A DNA stretch of 64,000 bases from NCBI GenBank assembly GCA_028752905.1, contig JAQNBH010000008.1, forward strand, positions 3,524,025 to 3,588,024. The letters are read 5' to 3'. The stretch comes from Cladorhizidae sp. MBARI D1340-BT2 (Eukaryota > Porifera > Demospongiae > Poecilosclerida > Cladorhizidae). Position numbers and translations under genes: made by a program. The notes beneath the pieces were generated by a model, which did no database searches, was not told the DNA's origin, and was given only the letters and a program-made list of their open reading frames with translations. Below are positions 46,201 through 54,079 of this stretch, piece after piece. The first letter of the stretch is position 1; the number at the start of each line of letters is the position of its first letter.

Positions 46201-49200
46201 ATCTGTTACCAGTGCCCTTCCTAAAAATGATCTACAGCTCAACCCCCCCCCCCCCCCCCCCCAAACAAAATGGCAACTTCTTAGTGGACCTGAGATCAAC
46301 AACAGTTTATGCAAGACATATTAACAAACAACTGAATTATCAACAAAAAAACATGTACCCATTCTGGATCACATGCCTGAAACAAGACTTGACTTCTCCT
46401 TCACAACTAGTTGGACCCTTTACCATTTAAACTCATACACTATATAATAATGTATACACAAACAACACCATTGAATTGAGCTATCAAAAAGGAAAGCTCC
46501 ATGTATATATACCAGAATCAATTTGATGATTATTTGCCATTCAAAATCATGTCCACCATTATTATATTACCAACTGTTTTTTGAAATCTAGTTATTACCT
46601 TCATGCTATATTACCTTCATGCTATATTGCTGTTTTTAATTCATAATATTTGGTGTGCATGATTTTATATTGTAATGGGTTTTGTCTAATTGGTTGTGGT
46701 CTACATGCCAAGTCAACCCAATATTGTTGTGCTTATTAAAAAATGTAATAACCATGAGATTCAGTGGTTATGGTAGCATGGTACTTCAGTTGCATCTTAC
46801 ACTATAACAAATTCTGATTAATGCTGCTTCACTTGAAAACATACTACTACTACTACTACTACTACTACCTACTAAATTTACTACTACCTCTACTATGACT
46901 ACTACTACCACTACCCTCTACTACTATATTATTACCTCAACTACTAGAGTAATTACTACTATTACTACTACTACTACTATACTACTAACTCCACTACTAT
47001 ATAATTACTATTGTACTAACATTACTCCTACTACTATACTAACATTACTCCTACTGCTGCTATACTACTACCTCTACTACTACATAACTACTACTATTAC
47101 TAACATTACTACTACTACTACTGTTCCTACTATTAGCATGACTTCTTATATATCTTTCTAGGCTGACTCGTACATTAAGTTGATCACAGATATCTTAAAT
47201 GGACGCATTGATACAAATTCACAAGTTGCTGAAGGATTCCCAATGACAAGGGTCATACTGCAAGCAGGGATAGACTATGGCCTCTCTCTACCAGCCTTCA
47301 ACCCCGATGATGCTAATTCAGCGGTGAATGTTCTCTTCCAGGCAAGTGGTGTTTGATATGCATCATTGTGTCCTTACTGTGTGTGTGGTGTTGGCACGTG
47401 TCTATGAACATCACTTTCATATTTCTAAATACTTTCTATTTCTACTCTGGAACTTTTGTGTGCACTGATACCATCTGGCTCAAATTAATGTGAAGTGCTT
47501 CATGTATTAAATCACACAGAAATACATAGTTATGAATATTCTAATATTTGGTAAAGTGAATGTGTGAGGCACATGATTTTCCATGGCAACAGTTCTACTA
47601 TAGAGCATGGAACTCTGCAGCACTGACTTTTTCATGATGCGGAATTGTTGTATTAAGTATTTCTATGTCTGTCATGCAGTGTAACATGTCTCTAGGTAAA
47701 GTGAAGTCAAGTAGCATATGATTTGATGTGAACCAGTGCCTAGGAGAGCTAAAAGTCTAAAACATGCTGTATTACATGTGTGCACATGTATATATTGTTC
47801 TGTGGTGCTTTTATGACCTGTAGGCCCAGAGTGTGTGCATGGTGGAAAATGGTGCTTGCTCCCATGAGTCTCTGCTCACTGGACTGCACCTCTCTCTCTT
47901 GGACCATATTATATCTGTGAGTCACATGACCATTACATGATAACATATGAATGTCACACAATGTCACACTACCTCCACATGTTCACTGACCCAAAGAGAA
48001 TGTGCATGCATAATATTTTGTTTGGTAATTTGAGCATGCAACTTGCCTCACTCAACCCCGTGTAGTGTGGATTCACTGTGTATCCCCATAGAGCTATTCT
48101 CAACCTACCTAACCTACATGTACCTTAACCCAGTGTGATGTTGAGCAAGTCTAGAATTCTATTGACAATGCTTGTACAACCTCCTTTAGTCACATGACTT
48201 CCATGTCAATCTCACAGTGTAGTCATATGATATATCACTGCCCCTTGCATTGTTGTAGTGTGTGATTTTATTAGGTTGTAAATCATTTTGACTATGCCTC
48301 CTCAGGATCAACCAGTTATAGTTATTTAGTACTGTTGTAAATACATAGGAAGTGCTACTGCATTGGTCCATATTCCAAAATTGTGGAAGCCAAAAGCACA
48401 AAATGAACAAGCAGAGATCATGTCACTCACTTTAGCAGCATCCTAAAAGAGTGCTTTTAGACATTATTAGCTCTCCCTACATGCTTTAATTCATTTCCTA
48501 GTAATGAACTAGTAGCCTGAAAAGTATTCAAACTTCTGCATTTCATTATCAAGGACCTGTTTGATGACCTTATCTAAGCTGAATGTTAGATAATGCTCAT
48601 TTTCACTGCATAGCAGAAGAGTCAGTTTGAGCGTATTCTTTTATCAGCTCAGATTATTTTCCAGATTCACCATGATGATCACTTCTAGTTCATTTTAAGG
48701 CAGTGCCACACCCCCACAGCTAGAGCATGGTGACTGATTAAGTAGCTCTGTCAGAATGCAACTCCAGCACCCTTGCAGCCTATTTGCCAGGGGACACAAC
48801 TTTCTTTCCTCTAGCTTTGAATCTGCTGCCACTTTCTCTTTACTATGATGACCATATTCCTACTTTACGTAAGCTGACTTCATTAAAGACAGGTGATATG
48901 TTCATCATTTTTATTGGTGAAAGTATGGTGCATAAATAAGAACATCAGAGATAAGCCATGCATAGCAATACCATCCAGCCCTCTGAGGGTTCACTTTGCC
49001 TGCCAATCAATTCCATGTACAGAGGTAGGCTAATTTACATCTGTGCATTCTATGCCCTTATAATAGTAATTAATAGGTGTGGCACACGTGACTAGTGCAT
49101 CTACATTCCGTGGTGACGGTTCATTCACTCCATGAGGTAATTTAGGTGCACACTCTCTAGTTCTGAGATAATGTAACTGGACACTCACCAAAGCAGGTAT

Positions 49201-52200
49201 GGCAGGTTCTAGACCAGTTTTCATGCTATGGTGAAGAAACATAATTCCTTAGTTTAGTGTATTCCATGAGAAAGTAACTAAGACAATTAAGGAAGAATGG
49301 ATGCAACATTAGCCTTGAAAACTTCATATCTGCTGCCCCCTATTTTAATATCCTCGATAAACTTGTTTTTTAACTTGATTGAATGTTTTTTTCCCTTGAT
49401 AATGATCAGTGATCAGCTACTATAGTTACTCAACATCATCAACACTAGAAGTACTTGTAGTACTAGTACTACAATGGCTGCATGTACTTGCACTCCTTGC
49501 CTGAATATGCAACTGAAAAATCCATGTAGTGTATGCTGCTAGGCTTCATGCCGAACTTGTACGACTGCTTAGGCTGCTACTTGCTATCTATATAGCAATC
49601 TTTTTTTTCTTCTATCTTAGACTGCCAGGAGGATTTTTGAAGCTACACTGACATGGGAAGATATTAGGCGTGCGCTTAGAGGCTTATTACCAATAAACCA
49701 GGAATTTCATGGTTTTACCCGGGAAAATGATGGCTTTAGGGATATTCCCGGGGGAAATGGGATAGTTGGTAAGTATGGACTATTCTGCACAGACACCCCA
49801 CTTGCTAAATAAAATATTCCTGAGTAAGTTGATAACCTGGTGAAGCTGTGATAGTGTAATAGGTCTGTCTTTAATTCACCAGGGGTGCCTAAATATTTGA
49901 CTGAGGAGCTTGATTACTCCCCCCTCACCCAAGCCATATTTGCTTGCTTTTGCCATATTTTATTTTTGATATATAGCTATGTAAACACAACGAACTCGCA
50001 GTTGACACAATGAAATTACAATGACCCTGATGAAGGCTAGAACATCTACTCGAAACATTGAGAGAGTAAAATTCAAGTTGATTATCGAGGAAGTCATTGT
50101 AGTATATGGTTTGGGGATGAGGTATACTTATATTGGATTGACCCACTTTTTTAAATGGCGGATGGCAACCCATTCCATAAATCAAAGCTTTCTTAGCTAA
50201 TATTACCGGCAGCTTCTTAGCTTCCTAAGTGGTGAGTTGAGCTTCTATTAGCTTCAAAAAGATTTCCAGTGTGCTTTGAATCCTTCTCTGGTGAACTGGC
50301 AGACCAAAAAAAACTAGAGCTACATAGCTAGTGTGAATAAAACCAAATTTCCAAGGATCTTGCTATGTTTCTATTGCTTTTTAATTGCCAACTTAGGTCC
50401 ATTTACAAAGATGTTAGTGTAAGCTTGCCTATGTTGCATTTGAGTTCACACATATGACAGAACTGTGATTGCAAAGCTGAAGTATTTGTACTGTCGTTTA
50501 TAACTTGGCAAACCTTACCAGTTGTCAGTTACAGAGTCGAGAGTTCATACTGGTAATACTTGGAGCACTTTGTGTACCACCGCCAGTGCCATTATTCATA
50601 ATAAGCAGCTATTAGATATTGGAGAATACAACACACACAACCAACTTCAAGACTTAGAGGATGATAAAAAGTCAAAAAGTTTACTTTGCACTGTCTTGAA
50701 ATATATTTCCAGGAAGTGACATTTTTCTGAAAGCAAAGCAGTTGTGCAGACACACACTCAGCACACATCATAGTAAACTATATCACCTGTCATATGTTCA
50801 GGTTCAGTAGAGTGGTAAATCTTACAGAGAACTCCATCATCACCCCATAGGAAGGAGCAGGAATTCGCTGAGGATGAGAATGGGAGTATCATCATCTAGC
50901 TGGTGTGCAAGGTCCAGCTCTTCTTCGCCTGTTTCTGTCTCCTCAGTTTCTAGACCATCAGATTCACCCTATGGCGATAGCTCAGAACTGCTCTCCAAAC
51001 ATATTCTGTGACAGACACCAGGCCTATTTGTCAGTATACTCATATCCCTTCCCTTTTTTTCTGCCTTTTCCTCCTCTTCCCTTCTGCTTCCTCCTTCTTC
51101 TCTTCCCATTCTTTCTTTTTGCATGCTTGTTTCAGTCTTCTTCTGCTTAAGCTTCATTTTTCTTTCCCTCATCTGGAAGTATCTGTAGAGGATTCACTTG
51201 CTGAGGAGCCAATTCCATGCACAGAAGAAGGAATCATTTTATGTTTTGCTATAGCATTGCAGTTAAAAATAAGATGCAACACATTGAGAAGTGGCATTAA
51301 CATTTAGAATAGAAAATACTTGGTCCAAAGATAACACAAAAAAATCTTTTTTTGACACAAAAAAATATTGTAGAAGAAAGTGCTTTGATGGATTTGAAGG
51401 AGAAGTCCTTAAAGTGACTTGAACACTCAATATCTAATGGTTGCACTGCAGGTTGGTAAAGGGTATTGGACAGAAAAGGATAATATTACAATCATAGCAG
51501 AAATAAAAAAATTAATGTGGATGTGAGATTTATGTCCATCAGGAAGGAACAGAAATGCATTGTCGGGACAACAAATACCTTTTTCAATCACCAAAAATAA
51601 CTCGATATCTCTCCACCAGATTCATTCAGTGAATACAGTATTGTTCCTCTGGACCCTGAAATTGATAAGGGGCACCAGGAAATGATTGACTGTAAATTAT
51701 CATTGGTGGCTGGAGTCTGTTGCACAACAAAGAAATGTAATATGCCATGAGACTGGCAGTAATATTTTCTTGCACCTTTAGTGATGGCTTTCCCTCTATT
51801 ACAGTCTCCATTGCAGTTATATACCTGCCTTGGTTTTGGGAGCTAATATATAGTAGACAATAATATATAGTAGACAAAACCTCCTTTAGGCTGAGTTTAT
51901 GCCGATACGTCAGCTTTGTTTTTTGTATGTGTGTTTTTGGCATCGTCCATAATGTATGCCAAACTAATAGTTACCTAATCCTATGCACTCCCTAATATTG
52001 CTCATACTATTCCACCACATCTGTACATAAACCTCTCTTGTAGGATGCATGCTTCACGCAGCTACGCACACAAGAGGGCCTGGGATACATTGTCTTCTGC
52101 TTCTCCAAGGTCAATGAAGGGATAGGCTCGTTCCAAGCGATTGTTCAGAGTGAAGAATTCACTCCAGCACATGTCCTGCAGTCCATCAACGCATTCATGG

Positions 52201-52577
52201 ATGACTTCTACAATACCATGGTGATGTCTGATGAATTTGCAGACAATTTCAATAACACAATAGAGGTTCTCAGGAAATCCATCTCCGAGAATGACCTAAA
52301 ATTGTCAGACAAGACGACACAAGTGTGGCTCGAAATCATGACTCATCGTCACCAGTTTAACTTGCAGTATCAGCAGCTGGACACGCTCACTAGCCTGACA
52401 GTCCAAAATTTCCGGGAGTTTTATAGAAATCTCATTTTAGAGAGTATAATGAGACGGAAGTTGTCGATAGTGGTGTATGGGCAAGGCAAGGAGATTACGG
52501 TGGATGAACTAGATGTGGATTGTGTTGTTGATCAGTTGGAGCAAACTGAAACAACCTTGCAAGCCACTTGTACCTAG
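25914..52577 (+). CDS. membrane-anchored M16 metallopeptidase, insulysin-like (nine coding exons)
   Basis: Join 25914-26789, 32236-32786, 32972-33486, 34926-35102, 35944-36076, 42287-42539, 47162-47341, 47824-47916, 52044-52577. All phases agree, giving 3312 nt and 1103 residues, close to human insulin-degrading enzyme (1019) plus an N-terminal anchor. Residues 35-59 are one hydrophobic helix after a short Arg/Lys-containing tail, followed by a Thr/Pro-rich stalk (61-90). This suggests a type II membrane protein with the catalytic part outside or in the lumen. The zinc site is HFCEH (153-157) with Glu234, 77 residues on, as in insulysin. The C-terminal half keeps LRTQEGLGYIVF (933-944), with the Arg and Tyr that bind substrate in insulysin. 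It would cleave small peptides in a closed chamber. HFCEH favours insulysin over nardilysin; the physiological substrate is unknown. Confidence 0.92.
27975..28760. repeat. cluster of dispersed repeats around a fold-back element (intron 1)
   Basis: Positions 27980-28210 are an inverted copy of 18945-19210. Positions 28620-28740 are a direct copy of about 18857-18950. Between them, 28308-28615 is a long hairpin (separate entry). The remainder of intron 1 from 26790 to 29477 holds no other recognisable feature. Confidence 0.7.
28308..28615. mobile_element. fold-back MITE-like hairpin
   Basis: The left arm, about 28308-28427 (ACAACCATACCCAAGTTACA...CTCAAAACCAGCCTGCCCAA), is complementary to the right arm, about 28477-28615, around a loop of roughly 50 bp. 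A half copy of the same sequence lies at 62640-62740. No protein is encoded, and a clear target duplication was not found. Confidence 0.75.
29478..32146 (+). mobile_element. hAT element, ZMYM1/DUF4371 type, in intron 1
   Basis: The terminal repeats are CAGTGGCTGAGATAC at the left and, on the other strand, CAGGGGCTGAGACACC at the right. TTTAC abuts both ends (29473-29477 and 32147-32151); a full 8-bp duplication is not visible. The broken transposase is in several frames: MAKRQSQPQVSLLSFL near 29680, a TTF-type zinc finger (SSWYKQFPWLSVC) near 29997, and SYSARIALLGHTESEGNLKQ near 30310. QGQAYDGAANMQGKQTGVVA lies near 30700 and the dimerisation motif ATAERTFSALKRLFTYLRST near 31795. Stops and frameshifts make it inactive. 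Confidence 0.87.
32236..32786 (+). CDS. M16 gene exon 2
   Basis: The acceptor is TCTGCACAG|ATG. It encodes MNLVVYGRENVSVLYDMV through LSHEGEGSLLSYLQ, the end of the first M16 domain and start of the second; the order matches insulysin. The donor is ATC|GTAAGT at 32787, phase 2. Confidence 0.92.
32972..33486 (+). CDS. M16 gene exon 3
   Basis: The acceptor is CTCCCTTGTAG|TGG after a pyrimidine-rich tract; intron 2 is only 185 bp. It encodes VVQHPADFLPNPRRYISNYS to VNLMCELKTANAEKFALWE, including the linker between the two halves of the enzyme. The donor is GAAG|GTGAGG at 33487, phase 1. Confidence 0.92.
34111..34230. repeat. short palindromic hairpin in intron 3
   Basis: The left arm AACTATTGTGCACAAGTCTG, continuing TTGGTCATTTTGAAATAATA, pairs with a right arm ending ACCAACAGATGTGCGCACAA then TAGTT. 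Arms are about 48 bp around a loop of about 25-30 bp. This is probably the core of a small MITE. Confidence 0.7.
34733..34885. repeat. 33-bp minisatellite in intron 3
   Basis: The unit is CACCATGATTAATTCATCAT then TACATCATCAATG, about 4.7 copies, ending shortly before exon 4. The period is a multiple of three, so a short repetitive open frame exists but is not credible as a gene. Confidence 0.88.
34926..35102 (+). CDS. M16 gene exon 4
   Basis: The acceptor is CCTTCATAG|CTCTC. It encodes SRMYVEVVSTKLRPILYSAS and VTSTPRGVQLSLGGLSDED in the third M16 domain. The donor is AGAA|GTGAGA at 35103, phase 1. A 33-bp minisatellite ends about 40 bp upstream of the acceptor. Confidence 0.88.
35302..35753. 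mobile_element. MITE-like non-autonomous element in intron 4
   Basis: The ends are AAGGCTGGTCCACAA and, on the other strand, AAGGCTGATTCACATG. ATTCCT is present just outside each end. The interior is non-coding and holds repeated GATGTGATG and GCATCGCAT words. A similar single end, AAAGGCTGATTAACAATA, occurs at about 36637. Confidence 0.45.
35944..36076 (+). CDS. M16 gene exon 5
   Basis: The acceptor is TTCTATTCCCTAG|CAC. It encodes TLVNENDILRDDVTFRLAVN through VQPYLYTYSYIQ. The donor is CAGAG|GTAAAC at 36077, phase 2. The last bases of this exon and the donor are copied six more times in a tandem array just downstream. Confidence 0.88.
36061..36420 (+). repeat. 49-bp tandem array duplicating the exon 5 splice donor
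   Basis: There are seven copies of a unit reading TAGTTACATACAGAGGTAAA then CCCTTTATCAGTATATTAAT and AATATACTA. The first copy spans the end of exon 5. GT donors preceded by the exon-like ACATACAGAG or a close variant fall at 36077, 36126, 36175, 36224, 36273, 36333 and 36387. Reading past the first donor meets an in-frame TAA at once. Confidence 0.92.
37620..37975 (+). pseudogene. IS66-type (bacterial) transposase fragment inside intron 5
   Basis: One frame reads GDDIPVKVDPGTGKPKIGRM then WSYVK (37663-37735). After a one-base shift it continues DGRPHDDLSPVAACYFYSQD, HKGIRPEEHL and TGTFHADGYAKLYI, then a stop, then ATIEEAAFWHIYTRRKR. These are, in order, the core motifs of the IS66 family transposase: first catalytic Asp, the YVRDxRP segment, the FYSPDRKG..HL segment, the ADGYAG Asp, and the AACWAHxRRK helix. 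IS66 elements are bacterial insertion sequences. No terminal repeats or accessory genes are present; it is a decayed fragment of roughly 100 codons. Confidence 0.78.
39590..39735. repeat. Penelope-like terminal palindrome
   Basis: The arms are about 70 bp: AATAACCTTCTCAATAATGA...TCTCTCGACGTTTCTACTAG on the left and its approximate complement on the right. The centre reads CTAGCCTGATGAAGG. It is the cleanest member of the Penelope-end family in this window, and a second partial copy lies at 39310-39390. Confidence 0.75.
40198..41948. repeat. (GGA)n microsatellite of about 1.7 kb, with short (ATG)n lead-in
   Basis: (GAT)n at 40198-40227 passes into (GGA)n. After a short irregular G run at 40244-40251 the tract is perfect GGA from about 40252 to 41948, some 565 units. 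One strand is pure purine, the other pure pyrimidine. The poly-Arg and poly-Leu reading frames across it are artefacts of composition. It lies in intron 5 of the peptidase gene. Confidence 0.97.
42287..42539 (+). CDS. M16 gene exon 6
   Basis: The acceptor is AATTTTCAG|TACC, completing the split codon from exon 5. It encodes TSEFMKKQFDIAIMNACKIK through MNVVCLVHGSTSTAI. The donor is ATA|GTAAGT at 42540, phase 0. Homology to the insulysin third domain (the LHIEALLHGN region) supports it. Confidence 0.9.
42845..42893. repeat. 12-bp minisatellite, left of a hAT insertion
   Basis: (TCTGACATCACA)n gives three to four copies. The same repeat continues at 45625-45680 on the other side of the hAT element. 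Confidence 0.88.
42897..45624 (+). mobile_element. hAT element (ZMYM1-like) in intron 6
   Basis: The left end CGGTAGTGTAGC and the right end, read in reverse as CAGTGGTGTAGG, are degenerate terminal repeats. Both are followed inwards by G-rich GGGGGCTCC sequence. Broken coding pieces are: KTWLLKREYISPEIVNEI near 43840, SLWYSILADEATDVSHHEQL near 43970, and FPVTTATAERSFFSLRPKTF near 45235, the dimerisation domain. The longest open piece, 44770-45468, ends the protein. Many stops interrupt the first half. It sits inside a 12-bp minisatellite. Confidence 0.85.
45625..45685. repeat. 12-bp minisatellite, right of the hAT insertion
   Basis: ACATCTGACATCACA-type units, four to five copies, continue the array seen at 42845-42893. 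Confidence 0.88.
45686..47161. other. rest of intron 6: poly-C run and ACT microsatellite
   Basis: A run of C lies at 46243-46262. An imperfect (ACT)n/(TAC)n tract spans about 46845-47125, right up to the polypyrimidine tract of exon 7. No gene is seen. Confidence 0.75.
47162..47341 (+). CDS. M16 gene exon 7, followed by a GC donor
   Basis: The acceptor is ATCTTTCTAG|GCTGAC. It encodes 60 residues from ADSYIKLITDILNGRID to DANSAVNVLFQ, phase 0. No GT donor fits; CAG|GCAAGT at 47342 matches the known minor GC-AG class well, and exon 8 continues in frame. Confidence 0.87.
47824..47916 (+). CDS. M16 gene exon 8
   Basis: The acceptor is GACCTGTAG|GCCCAG. It encodes 31 residues, AQSVCMVENGACSHESLLTG through LDHIIS, aligning with insulysin just before its substrate-binding Arg/Tyr segment. 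The donor is TCT|GTGAGT at 47917, phase 0. Confidence 0.88.
47917..52043. other. intron 8, largely featureless
   Basis: I found only a Penelope-type end at 50005-50100 (CCTGATGAAGGCTAGAACAT then CTACTCGAAAC), T/C-rich stretches near 51040-51170 and a short duplication TAATATATAGTAGACAA at about 51846-51878. No coding signal other than chance frames. Confidence 0.6.
52044..52577 (+). CDS. M16 gene exon 9, C-terminal domain and stop
   Basis: The acceptor is CTCTCTTGTAG|GATGC. It encodes the fourth M16 domain: DACFTQLRTQEGLGYIVF, MTHRHQFNLQYQQLDTLTS, then NFREFYRNLILESIMRRKLS. It ends in TAG at 52575-52577. This corresponds to the insulysin C-terminal lid domain that closes the degradation chamber. 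Confidence 0.93.
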   Translation, partial: DACFTQLRTQEGLGYIVFCFSKVNEGIGSFQAIVQSEEFTPAHVLQSINAFMDDFYNTMVMSDEFADNFNNTIEVLRKSISENDLKLSDKTTQVWLEIMTHRHQFNLQYQQLDTLTSLTVQNFREFYRNLILESIMRRKLSIVVYGQGKEITVDELDVDCVVDQLEQTETTLQATCT

Positions 52578-52737
52578 TCGTGCTATGCTACAACTGAATA
52601 TGCCATAGGCACATGCCTTGACTATTGTGATTTATGGTTTGTAGCTGTTAGCGTGTGGTGTTTTTTTAAAATATGTGCTTAGACACAAGTGATTTGTATT
52701 TTATATCCACGTTTACATGTTATATAATGTACTAACT

Positions 52738-52743
52738 ATTAAA
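52738..52743 (+). terminator. candidate polyadenylation signal ATTAAA
   Basis: ATTAAA lies about 160 nt past the stop codon of the M16 gene in AT-rich sequence and would give a short 3' untranslated region. It is supported by position and sequence only. Confidence 0.4.
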
Positions 52744-52829
52744 GACTGTTGATGCCATGCACATGGATAATATAATACATATTATGGAATTTCAGTGGTG
52801 TTGTACTTAAATGCTCATGCAGCCCTGCC

Positions 52830-53270
52830 TTAATGGGGCAAGATCCATGCAGAGGCAGTGGGCCTTGTGGCTCCATACAGAGTAGTCATGGAAACTAGAC
52901 CAAGTCCCATGGAAGTGTGGCGATCACTAGTGTGGGATGTTACGAGCCCAGACACACATGCACTATCCCATTTGGCTTTGGCTGGTATATTGAGGCTGGC
53001 AGTGTGGCCACCGAAGCTGAGGAACACAAAAGGACTAAGTTGGACTTTGTCTATCTATTTATGCCTCTGGCCATTGAGACATCGGGAGTTTTCGGCCCTG
53101 CAGCAGCAGCCTTTTTCACCGACCTTGGCAAATGGGTTCCAGACCAGTTGGAGGAGACTAGGTCACATTCCTTTCTGCTTCAGCGTGTGGCCGTCGAAGT
53201 TCAGCGGGGTAATGGTGCGGCTATTTTGGGGGATTTTGCCTTAGATAGTTTGCTTGCATTAGTTGTTTGA
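52830..53270 (+). pseudogene. C-terminal fragment of a retroelement protein (RT-associated domain)
   Basis: The segment SLVWDVTSPDTHALSHLALA (about 52927) runs into EAGSVATEAEEHKRTKLDFV in another frame. It then reads FMPLAIETSGVFGPAAAAFF and SFLLQRVAVEVQRGNGAAIL, ending at a TGA about 53268-53270. I recognise this block as a tail often found after the reverse transcriptase in invertebrate retroelement proteins; the exact family I cannot name. One frameshift near 52990. It starts abruptly, consistent with 5' truncation, and lies just past the peptidase gene. Confidence 0.55.
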
Positions 53271-54079
53271 TTTATATATTTGTGTTGGGTGTGTTACTTT
53301 TTCAATACTTCTCATGTAAAGTGTATGTAGTAATTATTAATTAGTTATTTAATTATGTTTGTATTCATTTATTAATAAATAAGACATTTTGTCTTGTTTC
53401 TAAAAATATATATTTTAATTTAAATAAGAAAAGCCAATTGAAGAGTATTGTTCATGCTTGTATGCGACCAATGAAACTACTTAGCCAGACCCTCATATTC
53501 ATGCACAAAAAGAGTTGATCAAATTTGCATCATGATTTAATGTTTCCAATCACACAAAAATCATGGTATATAGCTATATAAAATCCTAGTGCTGTGTACA
53601 ACTGTTTATTTTGCCAATAGTTAAACTCTATAATTTATAGGAAAAATATTTGCTGCAAGAAAGTTTGACCATTTCCATGTGTGCATTTGCATATGAAGAT
53701 CTGGAGAGGAAGGCTACTTATGAGATGTGAATAAATATGTACCAGACCAGACCACACTAGCTGACCACTCTAAAAACCACACCCACTGGTAAATAACCAT
53801 GTGTATGCTTCAGGTACAAGATAGCAATCAGAGTAGAGGACCAGAGACAGATACAAGCCAAACAAATACCACAGTTTTAGATGCATATTTTTGAAGCAGA
53901 AAAAAGTATATCAATTGGTTTATTACCCTTCAATACAGTAAGGGTGTGTGTTCAAAGTTAGGATTGGTTAACAGATGCTTTGGTGGAAATTTGGACAAAG
54001 CACTTGATGAATTATAAAAGTCCAATGTGATGAAGATGTTAAGACGAGGAGTCATGAGGGTTACATAGCTAGGTGAAGC
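53271..54079. other. non-genic AT-rich spacer
   Basis: The first 150 bp may be the 3' tail of the retroelement fragment before it. Nothing else is recognisable. Confidence 0.5.

Noticed and set aside
50905..51307. Two overlapping plus-strand frames rich in Phe, Ser and Leu
   Set aside because: They reflect a T/C-rich stretch; no motif and no splice context.
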